Source: Rhodospirillaceae bacterium UBA4468
GTDB taxonomy: Bacteria; Pseudomonadota; Alphaproteobacteria; Rhodospirillales; Casp-alpha2
DNA length: 21,275 bases
Reading direction: 5' to 3'
Assembly (NCBI GenBank): GCA_002389385.1
Contig: DGOK01000107.1
Span: forward strand, 1 to 21,275
Shown: in pieces, positions 14,680 to 21,275 of the stretch
How the letters are laid out: the number at the start of each line of letters is the position of its first letter
Position numbering within the stretch: position 1 is the first letter of the stretch
Translations under genes and position numbers: made by a program
Notes under the pieces: generated by a model
What the model saw: the letters and a program-made list of their open reading frames with translations, nothing else
What the model was told of the DNA's origin: nothing
Databases searched by the model: none

Positions 14680-15875
14680 CAGGAGGCCTCCTTCACGGCT
14701 TTGACAATTTTCTCGGCGGCATCACTAAGATTGTCAGCTGAAATAATAGGAAGACCACTATCTGCCATGATCTGCTTCCCTTTCTCGACGTTCGTGCCTT
14801 CGAGACGAACCACTAACGGTACAGAGATATTCACCTCTTTAGCCGCAGCAACAACACCCTCAGCGATCACATCGCATCGCATGATACCACCAAAGATATT
14901 CACAAGAATACCTTCGACATTGGGATCAGCTAGAATGATTTTGAAGGCTTCAGTGACACGCTCTTTTGTTGCGCCACCACCGACATCAAGGAAGTTCGCT
15001 GGTGAACTGCCGTACAACTGGATGATATCCATTGTTGCCATCGCCAGTCCTGCACCATTGACCATGCAGCCAATTGAACCATCAAGCTTGATGTAATTTA
15101 GTTCATGCTTGGCTGCTTCAAGTTCAGCTGGTTCTTCTTCGTCTTCGTCACGCATTTCTTCAACGTCTGGGTGGCGATAAAGCGCGTTGTCGTCGAAGTT
15201 AACTTTTGCATCCAGTGCGATCACATCACCTGATCCCGTAACCACCAATGGATTGATTTCAACCATCGAACAGTCGAGGTCATTGAACGCCTTGTAGAGC
15301 GCCATGATAAACTTTGATGCTGACTTAACCTGAGCACCCTCAAGGCCAAGTGCAAAAGCAATCTGACGTGTATGGAAAGGCATGATCCCTGTCACTGGGT
15401 CAACGGCAACCTTTATGATCTTCTCAGGCGTTGCATGGGCAACTTCTTCGATCTCCATGCCACCTTCTGTCGAAGCCATAATCGTCAAGCGCGAGGTTTC
15501 GCGGTCCAACAGCATTCCAAGGTACAGTTCACGGGCGATATCGCAGCCTTCTTCGATATAAAGGCGCTTTACTTCTTTGCCCGCTGGTCCCGTCTGTTTA
15601 GTAATCAGCGTATGACCAAGCATTTCTTCGGCATTCGTGCGAACTTCGTCAACAGACTTAGAAACGCGAACGCCGCCTTTGCCGTCAGGCTTACCTTCAA
15701 AACGCCCAGCACCCCGGCCACCAGCGTGAATTTGCGACTTAACAACGCAAATGCCTCCGCCTAATTCTTCGGCAGCTTTCGCAGCCTCATCAGCTGTATA
15801 CGCAACATGCCCTTTCGGAACCGCAACGCCATATTTTGAGAGCAACTGCTTGCCCTGATATTCGTGAATATTCAT
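14679..15875 (-). CDS. sucC: Succinyl-CoA synthetase, beta subunit
   Basis: The beta subunit provides the ATP-grasp nucleotide-binding domain and pairs with SucD. The 398-residue protein opens with the diagnostic MNIHEYQGKQLLSKYGV. It has the nucleotide-binding segment KSQIHAGGRGAGRFEG (46-61), the Mg-site VEINPL (205-210), the alpha-contacting GCMVNGAGLAMATMD (269-283) and the C-terminal domain NIFGGIMRCD (326-335). An acidic stretch DEDEEEPAELE (243-253) is family-typical in position. The gene follows mdh by 46 bases, with a modest AGG-type Shine-Dalgarno. ATP versus GTP specificity cannot be read reliably here. Confidence 0.97.
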   Translation of the reverse strand: MNIHEYQGKQLLSKYGVAVPKGHVAYTADEAAKAAEELGGGICVVKSQIHAGGRGAGRFEGKPDGKGGVRVSKSVDEVRTNAEEMLGHTLITKQTGPAGKEVKRLYIEEGCDIARELYLGMLLDRETSRLTIMASTEGGMEIEEVAHATPEKIIKVAVDPVTGIMPFHTRQIAFALGLEGAQVKSASKFIMALYKAFNDLDCSMVEINPLVVTGSGDVIALDAKVNFDDNALYRHPDVEEMRDEDEEEPAELEAAKHELNYIKLDGSIGCMVNGAGLAMATMDIIQLYGSSPANFLDVGGGATKERVTEAFKIILADPNVEGILVNIFGGIMRCDVIAEGVVAAAKEVNISVPLVVRLEGTNVEKGKQIMADSGLPIISADNLSDAAEKIVKAVKEAS

Positions 15876-15921
15876 GACCTGTCCCCGTTTTATCCGCCCC
15901 CAGTTTACCCGGGAGCGGTGT

Positions 15922-16998
15922 TTATCTTGGCCTACCTTTAAGTCTTACTTTTTTTGCAGCTTTTTTCGCAGGCGACTTCTTAGCCGTAGTCTTTTTAGCA
16001 GGAGCTTTTTTTGCTGATGCTTTTTTCGCTGGAGTGTTTTCTGCTGCTTTCTTGAGGTTGTTTGTTGTCGTCATCAAATCCTGAACAGCCTTTATAGATT
16101 TTTTAAACATGGCACGCTCAGTTGCATCAAGCTTGATCTCAACAATACGCTCGACACCCTTGGCACCAATCACCGTTGGCACACCAACGTACATACCTTT
16201 AACGCCGTATTCGCCGTTCAAATAAGCTGCACATGGAAGCACACGTTTTTTATCTTTAAGATAACTATCAGCCATCGCAACAGCAGAAGATGCTGGGGCG
16301 TAGAATGCAGAACCAGTTTTCAAAAGTGAGACAATTTCGCCGCCGCCCATCCGGGTGCGTTGAACGATATCATCCACCTGCTTTTGAGTGATCCATTTCA
16401 TCTTGATTAAATCTGGAAGTGGGATACCTGCAACTGTTGAGTAACGCACAGAAGGCACCATTGAGTCGCCATGGCCACCCAACACAAACGCCGTTACGTC
16501 TTCGACAGATACGTTCATGGCATCAGCCAAGAAATACTGGAACCGCGCGCTATCAAGAACGCCTGCCATACCAACGACTTTATTGTGCGGCAATCCAGAA
16601 GCATTGCGCAAAATCATAACCATCACATCAAGCGGGTTCGTGATACAGATAACAAATGCTTTAGGGGCATACTTTTTAATGCCTGCACCTACTTGCTCCA
16701 TCACACTTGTATTAATGCCAATCAAATCATCACGGCTCATACCTGGTTTACGAGCAACGCCAGCCGTCACGATAATGACATCAGCACCTTTGATTGCACT
16801 GTAGCTTTTTGCACCGGACATGGCGCTATCAAAACCTTCAACAGGTGAGCTCTGAGCGATATCAAGAGCCTTACCTTGTGGGATGCCGTCAGCGATATCG
16901 AATAATACGACGTCACCAAGTTCTTTTAGTCCAATGAGATGCGCGAGCGTGCCGCCAATATTTCCTGCACCAATCAGCGCAATTTTATTTCTTGCCAT
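15922..16998 (-). CDS. mdh: Malate dehydrogenase (LDH-like type) with a lysine-rich C-terminal tail
   Basis: NAD-dependent oxidation of malate to oxaloacetate. The enzyme is of the LDH-like bacterial group: Rossmann motif GAGNIGG (10-16), NAD-selecting D34, substrate arginines R83 and R89 in ARKPGMSR, R152 in LDSARF, and catalytic H176 in GGHGDSMVP. Members of this group end after about 310-320 residues, and here the fold ends near NNL (313-315). A further 43 residues are PAKKA-type repeats finishing VRLKGRPR. The start has AGGA eight bases upstream. It is the first gene of the suc cluster in the direction of transcription, and the 175 bases before it probably contain the main promoter. Confidence 0.96.
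   Translation of the reverse strand: MARNKIALIGAGNIGGTLAHLIGLKELGDVVLFDIADGIPQGKALDIAQSSPVEGFDSAMSGAKSYSAIKGADVIIVTAGVARKPGMSRDDLIGINTSVMEQVGAGIKKYAPKAFVICITNPLDVMVMILRNASGLPHNKVVGMAGVLDSARFQYFLADAMNVSVEDVTAFVLGGHGDSMVPSVRYSTVAGIPLPDLIKMKWITQKQVDDIVQRTRMGGGEIVSLLKTGSAFYAPASSAVAMADSYLKDKKRVLPCAAYLNGEYGVKGMYVGVPTVIGAKGVERIVEIKLDATERAMFKKSIKAVQDLMTTTNNLKKAAENTPAKKASAKKAPAKKTTAKKSPAKKAAKKVRLKGRPR
15925..16053 (-). repeat. Lysine/alanine pentapeptide repeat tail of Mdh
   Basis: These codons encode residues 316-358 of Mdh. The units PAKKA, SAKKA, PAKKT, TAKKS, PAKKA and AKKV run head to tail, followed by the basic end RLKGRPR. Lysine, alanine and proline codons differ between units, so this is not a fresh DNA duplication. 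The pattern and five-residue period match those of the SucA tail encoded in the same cluster. Confidence 0.85.
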
Positions 16999-17173
16999 TA
17001 ATCCGTTCCTGTAGCGTTTCTATGAATGTCATTGAGCTCTTATTAAGCCCGTATTATTGATTCGTAACGCCTTTACTAAATCAGAGCAAGGATTCCCACG
17101 TTTATTGGACCATTAAGTCCATAATTTTTACGCGTCAATTATCAACACGTATGTATAAGCGTGATGCTGATGC
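16999..17173 (-). promoter_or_regulatory. Intergenic region before mdh, likely main promoter of the suc cluster
   Basis: This 175-base AT-rich spacer between arsJ and mdh holds no credible gene. Reading on the minus strand, a TTGACG hexamer is followed 17 bases later by TAATGG, and a neighbouring TTGATA by TATGGA at 16 bases. These are plausible but weak sigma70-type elements and I cannot choose between them. The dyad TGGAC-CATTAA-GTCCA (17106-17121) lies in the same part and could be an operator. Confidence 0.4.
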
Positions 17174-18379
17174 TTAAACGCTCTCTCGGAGAGCAAACGT
17201 AAACAGTGCTGAGATGCAAATGAATGCAGCAGCAACGCCCAAGCATCCCGTCAATCCTGCTGCCTGATATGAAAGACCTGAGAGCAATGTACCAAGCAAT
17301 CGACCAGCCGCATTGGCCATGTAATAGAAGCCTACATTTACACTCACACCATCGTGCTTAGAGAACGCAAGAATAAGGTAAGAATGAATCGCCGAATTTA
17401 CGGCGAACACGATACCAAACAATGCCAAATTGCCGACCAGCAACATGCCTGGGTCCACTTCCAGATGAAGCCCCACCACAATCACGATGGGGACAACAAA
17501 AAGTAATACGATCCAGAATTTCGCTGAACGTATTTCAGCACTTTGACCGTCCAAGGATCGTAGAGTCAATTTCGGCGCGATGGCTTGCACGAAACCATAG
17601 CCGATAACCCAGCATGCCATGAAGGCGCCGACCTCGTGGAAACTCCAACCAAGCTGGTCATACAAAAAAACAGGAACGCCCACGACAAACCAAACATCAC
17701 GCGCCCCGAAAAGAAAGACGCGCGCTGCAGACAATAGATTAATGGCCCTGGATTTAGTGAACACTTGCGAGAATTTCGACTTCTTACTGGCCCTGCCAAT
17801 CGTAGGATTAACCGTAATACTTGAGACCACTAGAATCGCAAGAAGGAACCCAGCCATAATCCACAAGGATGGCTGAAATCCAAAGATCGACAGCAACAAT
17901 GCGCCTACAAAAAAACCTACGCCTTTGACTGCATTCTTAGACCCAGTCAGCAACGCTACCCATTTGTACAACGCGCCAGGCGTATCTTTTGGCACAATCA
18001 GTTTTATCGCACTTTTGGAGCTTATCTTCGTAAGATCTTTGGCTATACCAGAAAGCCCCTGCACACCAAGGACGAAAATCACTGACTGAGTGGTTGGCCA
18101 ACTCTGATCTAATCCGCTGAGCACGCATAAGGCTATAATTTGAAATGTAAGACCTGAGGTCAGGGTGAGTTTTAGCCCGTAGCGACTTGCAATCCATCCA
18201 CCATAAGTATTTGTGACAATCCCCATGAACTCGTAGATCAAAAACAACATCGCCAGTTGAAACGGCGTGTAACCAAGCGCGTGAAAATGTAGCAGCACCA
18301 ACATTCGCAGGGCACCATCGGTGAGCATAAACCCCCAATATGCAGCAGTGACACTAGCGTAATTACGAATATCGAGCAT
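17174..18379 (-). CDS. arsJ: ArsJ, MFS exporter of 1-arseno-3-phosphoglycerate
   Basis: ArsJ is a major-facilitator permease that expels the unstable 1-arseno-3-phosphoglycerate formed when GAPDH uses arsenate in place of phosphate, giving arsenate resistance. The 401-residue product shows the family-specific blocks VTAAYWGFMLTDGALRML (10-27), GLSGIAKDLTKISSKSAIKL (109-128), LTGSKNAVKGVGFF and LFGARDVWFVVGVPVFL, with about 12 hydrophobic segments. It starts 29 bases after the adjacent GAPDH gene on the same strand, the standard GAPDH-arsJ pairing. No strong Shine-Dalgarno is seen. There is no arsR next to it, unlike many ars islands. The arsR at 6378-6689 could act in trans. Confidence 0.92.
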   Translation of the reverse strand: MLDIRNYASVTAAYWGFMLTDGALRMLVLLHFHALGYTPFQLAMLFLIYEFMGIVTNTYGGWIASRYGLKLTLTSGLTFQIIALCVLSGLDQSWPTTQSVIFVLGVQGLSGIAKDLTKISSKSAIKLIVPKDTPGALYKWVALLTGSKNAVKGVGFFVGALLLSIFGFQPSLWIMAGFLLAILVVSSITVNPTIGRASKKSKFSQVFTKSRAINLLSAARVFLFGARDVWFVVGVPVFLYDQLGWSFHEVGAFMACWVIGYGFVQAIAPKLTLRSLDGQSAEIRSAKFWIVLLFVVPIVIVVGLHLEVDPGMLLVGNLALFGIVFAVNSAIHSYLILAFSKHDGVSVNVGFYYMANAAGRLLGTLLSGLSYQAAGLTGCLGVAAAFICISALFTFALRESV

Positions 18380-18408
18380 AAAGCTTGGTTACCATTAGAT
18401 AGATCACA

Positions 18409-19476
18409 TTATCTTTGAATAGAGAGAGCGACCTTTTCACTTAATTCATACAGGCGATGCGCATAACCCATCTCTTTGTCATACCATGCCAGAATCTTTA
18501 CCTGCGTTTTGTCCGTCACCATTGTTGAGGCGCTATCGATAATTGATGAATGCGTATCACCTTTAAAATCACTTGAAACCAAAAGGCGATCTTCAAAATT
18601 CAAAATTCCTGCCAATGCCCCCTGAGCGGCAACACTGAGCAAACCGTTCACTTCTTCAACAGATGTCTCTCGATTAACTTCAAAAACACAATCCGTAATC
18701 GACGCATTCAGCAAAGGAACACGAACTGCAACGCCGTCTAATTTTCCTTTAAGCTCAGGAAATATCATCGTGATCGCCGTCGCAGACCCAGTTGATGTTG
18801 GAATCAAAGTCAATAAGGCTGAACGTGAACGGCGGATATCCTTCATTGGTTTGTCGAGCACCGTTTGCGTGTTCGTCACATCATGAATAGTTGTAATCAT
18901 GCCGTGCTTAATACCAATCGACTCATGAATAACCTTAACCACAGGCGCCAAGCAATTGGTCGTGCAGGAAGCCGCCGTGACAAGATTATGGATTTCAGGA
19001 TCATACAAGTCATCGTTAACGCCCATAACGATATTTAATGCATTATTTTTGACCGGTGCCGATACGACAACCGCTTTAACGCCAGCGTCATAGTATGGCT
19101 GCAACGCGTCTCTGCTTTTAAATTTACCAGAACATTCAATGACGATATCAACGCCAAAAGCATTCCAATCCACATCTGTTAAATTTGATAATTGAGAATA
19201 ACTTATACGTTTGTTGCCCAATAATACTGAAGCTTCATCATCGGCACGCGCATGTACAGGCCATCTGCCATGAACACTATCAAACGCCAACAAGTGCGCA
19301 GATATTTCTGATGTCCCGTTAGGTTCATTAATATGGACAACTTCGATGCCACCATCACCCCAGATACCGTTTGGAGTTGCCAGTGTCGCTGGCTTGGTTG
19401 GCTCGAAGCCCCATGCCGCCCGCATCCATAATCGCCCCATTCGACCGAAACCATTGATCGCTATTTTAACTGTCAT
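18409..19476 (-). CDS. ArsJ-associated glyceraldehyde-3-phosphate dehydrogenase
   Basis: A 355-residue GAPDH paralogue of the type paired with ArsJ. It would convert glyceraldehyde 3-phosphate plus arsenate to 1-arseno-3-phosphoglycerate in the cytosol. The NAD motif INGFGRMGRL (7-16), catalytic C171 in AASCTTNCLAPV and H198 in TTIHDVTNTQ are present. The HDVTNTQ wording, in place of the glycolytic HAYTGDQ, is typical of the ArsJ-associated branch. Residues about 26-43, between AWGF and IEVVHIN, look like an insertion relative to homologues as I remember them. The next gene is arsJ. Glycolytic use cannot be excluded, but context and motif favour arsenate detoxification. Confidence 0.9.
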   Translation of the reverse strand: MTVKIAINGFGRMGRLWMRAAWGFEPTKPATLATPNGIWGDGGIEVVHINEPNGTSEISAHLLAFDSVHGRWPVHARADDEASVLLGNKRISYSQLSNLTDVDWNAFGVDIVIECSGKFKSRDALQPYYDAGVKAVVVSAPVKNNALNIVMGVNDDLYDPEIHNLVTAASCTTNCLAPVVKVIHESIGIKHGMITTIHDVTNTQTVLDKPMKDIRRSRSALLTLIPTSTGSATAITMIFPELKGKLDGVAVRVPLLNASITDCVFEVNRETSVEEVNGLLSVAAQGALAGILNFEDRLLVSSDFKGDTHSSIIDSASTMVTDKTQVKILAWYDKEMGYAHRLYELSEKVALSIQR

Positions 19477-19603
19477 AGGGCGCTCTTTTTAAAGTCATCT
19501 CATTAAAATGACGAACATCGCGCCACATTCCAAATGAAGTTTTAATGACACAGCTTCATTTTCCGATGCCGTAAAGCTAACTTTCCAGTCGTCATCCGTA
19601 CGG
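19477..19603 (-). promoter_or_regulatory. Spacer before the GAPDH-arsJ pair
   Basis: This 127-base spacer follows zapE. It contains the inverted repeat AAATGAAG (19532-19539) / CTTCATTT (19554-19561) with a 14-base loop, and the near-palindrome TCATT-AA-AATGA (19500-19511), nested in GTCAT/ATGAC (19494-19512) just before the GAPDH start. These could be an operator and promoter, but no clear -35/-10 pair is visible and the motif does not match the arsR operator. Read-through from zapE is also possible. Confidence 0.3.
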
Positions 19604-20731
19604 TTACTTCTGATGTGGAAGAGCTATATATTCTGGAGATTGCATCTCCATAAGTCGCGAGACTGTACGCTCGAATTCGAAGGCTCCGTCGCCTTCATTA
19701 TAAAGTTCCATTGGGGGTACTGCTGCTGAGCAAATAAAATTCACTTTGGCTTCATACAACGCATCAACCAATGTCACAAAGCGTTTTGCCTCGTTTCTAT
19801 TTTCAGGCCCAAGATGAGGGATGTTACGCAAGATAACCGTATGAAAACGGCCTGCGATAGCCAAATAATCACCCGGCCCCAAAGGCTTTGCGCATAACTC
19901 TTCAAAATCAACAAAAGCAACGCCCTCCGCTGTTTTTGTAATATCAACAATGCGCCCATTAACTTCAAACGTCGACGCCGCCGCAGTTACACCAACGGTT
20001 AGTGAGGCAAAGATATCTTCAAGTTTTGCGTCAGCCTCAGGCCCTGACGGCGTGATATACGCATCCATCCCTTGAAGTCGCTCAAGTCGATAATCACGCT
20101 TAGCCTCGACTTCCATAATATCCATGCGACTGATGAGAATATCGATAAAGGGCAAAAACAGATCTCGCTGCAAACCATCCTTATACAAGTCCTTTGGATG
20201 CCGGTTTGACGTCGCGACAACGACGACCCCTTGCTCAAACAAACATTCAAACAAGCGTCCAAGTATCATCGCATCAGCAATATCATTAACATGGAATTCA
20301 TCGAAACAAAGCAACCAGGCTTTCTCAGAAATAACCCGCGCCAACGCTGGGACTGGATCTTTTTCGCCCGAGACTTTTCCTGCTTTCTGCGCTTCACGGA
20401 AAGCATGAAGTCGTCGATGGACCTCTTGCATGAATGCATGGAAATGAACGCGTTGTTTACGTTGTATGGGCACATGTTCGTAGAACAAATCCATAATCAT
20501 GGATTTACCGCGACCTACCCCTCCCCAAAGATAGAGACCCTTTGGAAGAGCTTGCTTTCTTTTGCCAATCCCAAGGCGTGCAGCCCAACCTTTCTTACCC
20601 ATCTGATCATCATATTCATAAAGATCATCGCCGAGGCGGCTGAGAGCTGCCATTGCGCGGGATTGCGCGTGGTCCGCGTTTATCGCTCCACTGGCAACAA
20701 GCTCTACGTATTTAGTTTGAGGTGACGACAT
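19604..20731 (-). CDS. zapE: Cell division protein ZapE (AFG1-like ATPase)
   Basis: ZapE/AFG1 is a P-loop ATPase that in E. coli associates with the Z-ring; the mitochondrial relative is linked to respiratory-complex quality control. The 375-residue protein contains the Walker A motif GGVGRGKS (70-77), the family motif VHFHAFMQEVH (95-105), the Walker B motif LLCFDEFHV (140-148), the sensor segment VVATSNRHP (171-179), and a C-terminal region matching the family. Length is normal. It lies upstream of GAPDH-arsJ and then mdh. In many alphaproteobacteria zapE directly precedes mdh, so the arsenic pair looks inserted between two neighbours. The start is 22 bases after the end of the truncated oxidoreductase. 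Confidence 0.95.
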   Translation of the reverse strand: MSSPQTKYVELVASGAINADHAQSRAMAALSRLGDDLYEYDDQMGKKGWAARLGIGKRKQALPKGLYLWGGVGRGKSMIMDLFYEHVPIQRKQRVHFHAFMQEVHRRLHAFREAQKAGKVSGEKDPVPALARVISEKAWLLCFDEFHVNDIADAMILGRLFECLFEQGVVVVATSNRHPKDLYKDGLQRDLFLPFIDILISRMDIMEVEAKRDYRLERLQGMDAYITPSGPEADAKLEDIFASLTVGVTAAASTFEVNGRIVDITKTAEGVAFVDFEELCAKPLGPGDYLAIAGRFHTVILRNIPHLGPENRNEAKRFVTLVDALYEAKVNFICSAAVPPMELYNEGDGAFEFERTVSRLMEMQSPEYIALPHQK

Positions 20732-20753
20732 TTCTAAATAATTGACCTATAGC

Positions 20754-21275
20754 CTATGCCGCATCGCGGGCTGATGAAGGGATGAGAGTTGATGCTAATC
20801 GGGAAGTGCCGCATGGGGGGAACGCTAATCCACCTGCCGGTACATTTAAATCGCAGGCATTCGCGACAGCAGCTATCTCTATAGCTGATTTGGTGCCATC
20901 CAAAAATGAGTTAAAGATCTTTGCGTTCATGCCACTTGCAGCAACACGTTCTGCCGTCAGACCGTTGTAGTCCCAAATCGTATCCGGGGTCGATGCATGA
21001 AACTCAGGCACATACAGAGTGCCTTTACCCGCCGCGACAACCTCCAACCCGATTGCACGCGCCCAATCAACTTGTTCTACAATAAGTGACGGCTGGTCGC
21101 CGTATGCCAAGGAATAGACGACACCTGCCGCATCCGCTTTCTGTTTAAGGTATGGGCCACAAAGGACATCCGCCTCGACATTGACCATTACAACGTGACG
21201 ACCACGCTCAAATGCCGCTAACGCATGAATGATCCCTGCTTCGGGCACACCTGTTGCTTCAATAACGACATCCAA
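20754..21275 (-). pseudogene. COG4091-type (homoserine-dehydrogenase-like, SAF family) oxidoreductase, 5' end outside window, apparent 3' truncation
   Basis: The visible 173 codons run in from the right edge. They resemble the central part of COG4091 proteins (NAD-binding, homoserine-dehydrogenase-like, with a later SAF domain): DVVIEATGVPEAGI, HVVMVNVEADVLCGPYL, YSLAYGDQPSLIVEQVDWAR, FNSFLDGTKSAIEIAAVANA and GLAFPPCG. Family members continue for well over 100 residues beyond PPCG, including the SAF region. Here the frame stops about 18 residues later, and only 22 bases separate it from zapE. No continuation is visible in other frames, so a deletion is more likely than a frameshift. It may be a decayed gene or a functional short form, and no specific reaction is assigned. 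Confidence 0.6.

Noticed and set aside
15876..15921. Riboswitch-like leader (sucA/sucC RNA motif) before sucC
   Set aside because: Only 46 bases separate mdh and sucC and no structured element is apparent.
17106..17121. TGGAC/GTCCA dyad followed by a T-run as a terminator
   Set aside because: The T-run follows only on the plus strand, where no gene is being transcribed; on the minus strand no T-run follows. It is mentioned only as a possible operator.
18409..19476. Ordinary glycolytic GapA
   Set aside because: The HDVTNTQ motif around the active-site histidine and the immediately following arsJ point to the ArsJ-associated branch.
20754..20831. Frameshift explaining the shortened COG4091 protein
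   Set aside because: The alternative frames after FPPCG give no family-like continuation, and zapE begins 22 bases after the stop, so sequence is missing rather than shifted.
1..21275. CRISPR arrays, tRNA/rRNA genes, insertion sequences, prophage or toxin-antitoxin modules
   Set aside because: No direct-repeat arrays, RNA gene signatures, transposase motifs or terminal inverted repeats were seen; xerC is the housekeeping recombinase.

Overview
The window looks like a chromosomal segment of an alphaproteobacterium, perhaps a marine or Rhodospirillales-like lineage. The reasons are the order zapE / mdh-sucC-sucD-sucA-sucB-lpd / xerC-DUF484 / priA, the LDH-type malate dehydrogenase, the DUF484-xerC pair and a moderate GC content judged by eye. 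Genus cannot be assigned from sequence alone. Coding density is very high and no gene-free stretch exceeds 180 bases.

Layout from left to right. Positions 119-2341 hold priA (minus). Positions 2416-4082 hold a DUF484 gene and xerC (plus), with a 4-base overlap. A metalloid-resistance operon, arsR - COG0701 permease - MFS transporter, lies on the minus strand at 6689 down to 4079. It has its own palindromic operator/promoter at 6694-6724, and a probable terminator at 6760-6797 separates it from the genes upstream. Next, all on the minus strand, come a VOC-fold gene, lpd, a 60-residue membrane protein, sucB, sucA, a cupin, sucD, sucC and mdh (16998 down to 6797). This is almost the whole second half of the TCA cycle: 2-oxoglutarate dehydrogenase E1/E2/E3, succinyl-CoA synthetase and malate dehydrogenase. 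Beyond mdh are arsJ and its partner GAPDH gene (19476 down to 17174), then zapE. At the right edge is the 3' part of a COG4091-type oxidoreductase that appears to have lost its C-terminal half.

Two things stand out. First, SucA and Mdh, encoded in the same cluster, each carry a lysine/alanine-rich C-terminal tail of histone-H1 or PAKKA type built from xxKKx pentapeptides (10200-10361 and 15925-16053). Neither tail belongs to the normal enzyme fold. Codon choice varies along the repeats, which argues that the protein sequence is selected rather than a recent DNA duplication. This hints at a shared property, such as nucleic-acid, polyphosphate or membrane binding, or co-assembly of TCA enzymes. 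Second, the TCA cluster is bracketed by arsenic genes: arsR-permease-MFS on one side and GAPDH-arsJ on the other. The lipoyl complex encoded between them is a classic arsenite target, and GAPDH is where arsenate enters metabolism.

Inserted among the suc genes are two small genes of unknown role, the cupin between sucD and sucA and the single-span membrane protein between sucB and lpd. These are further candidates for undescribed partners of the complex.
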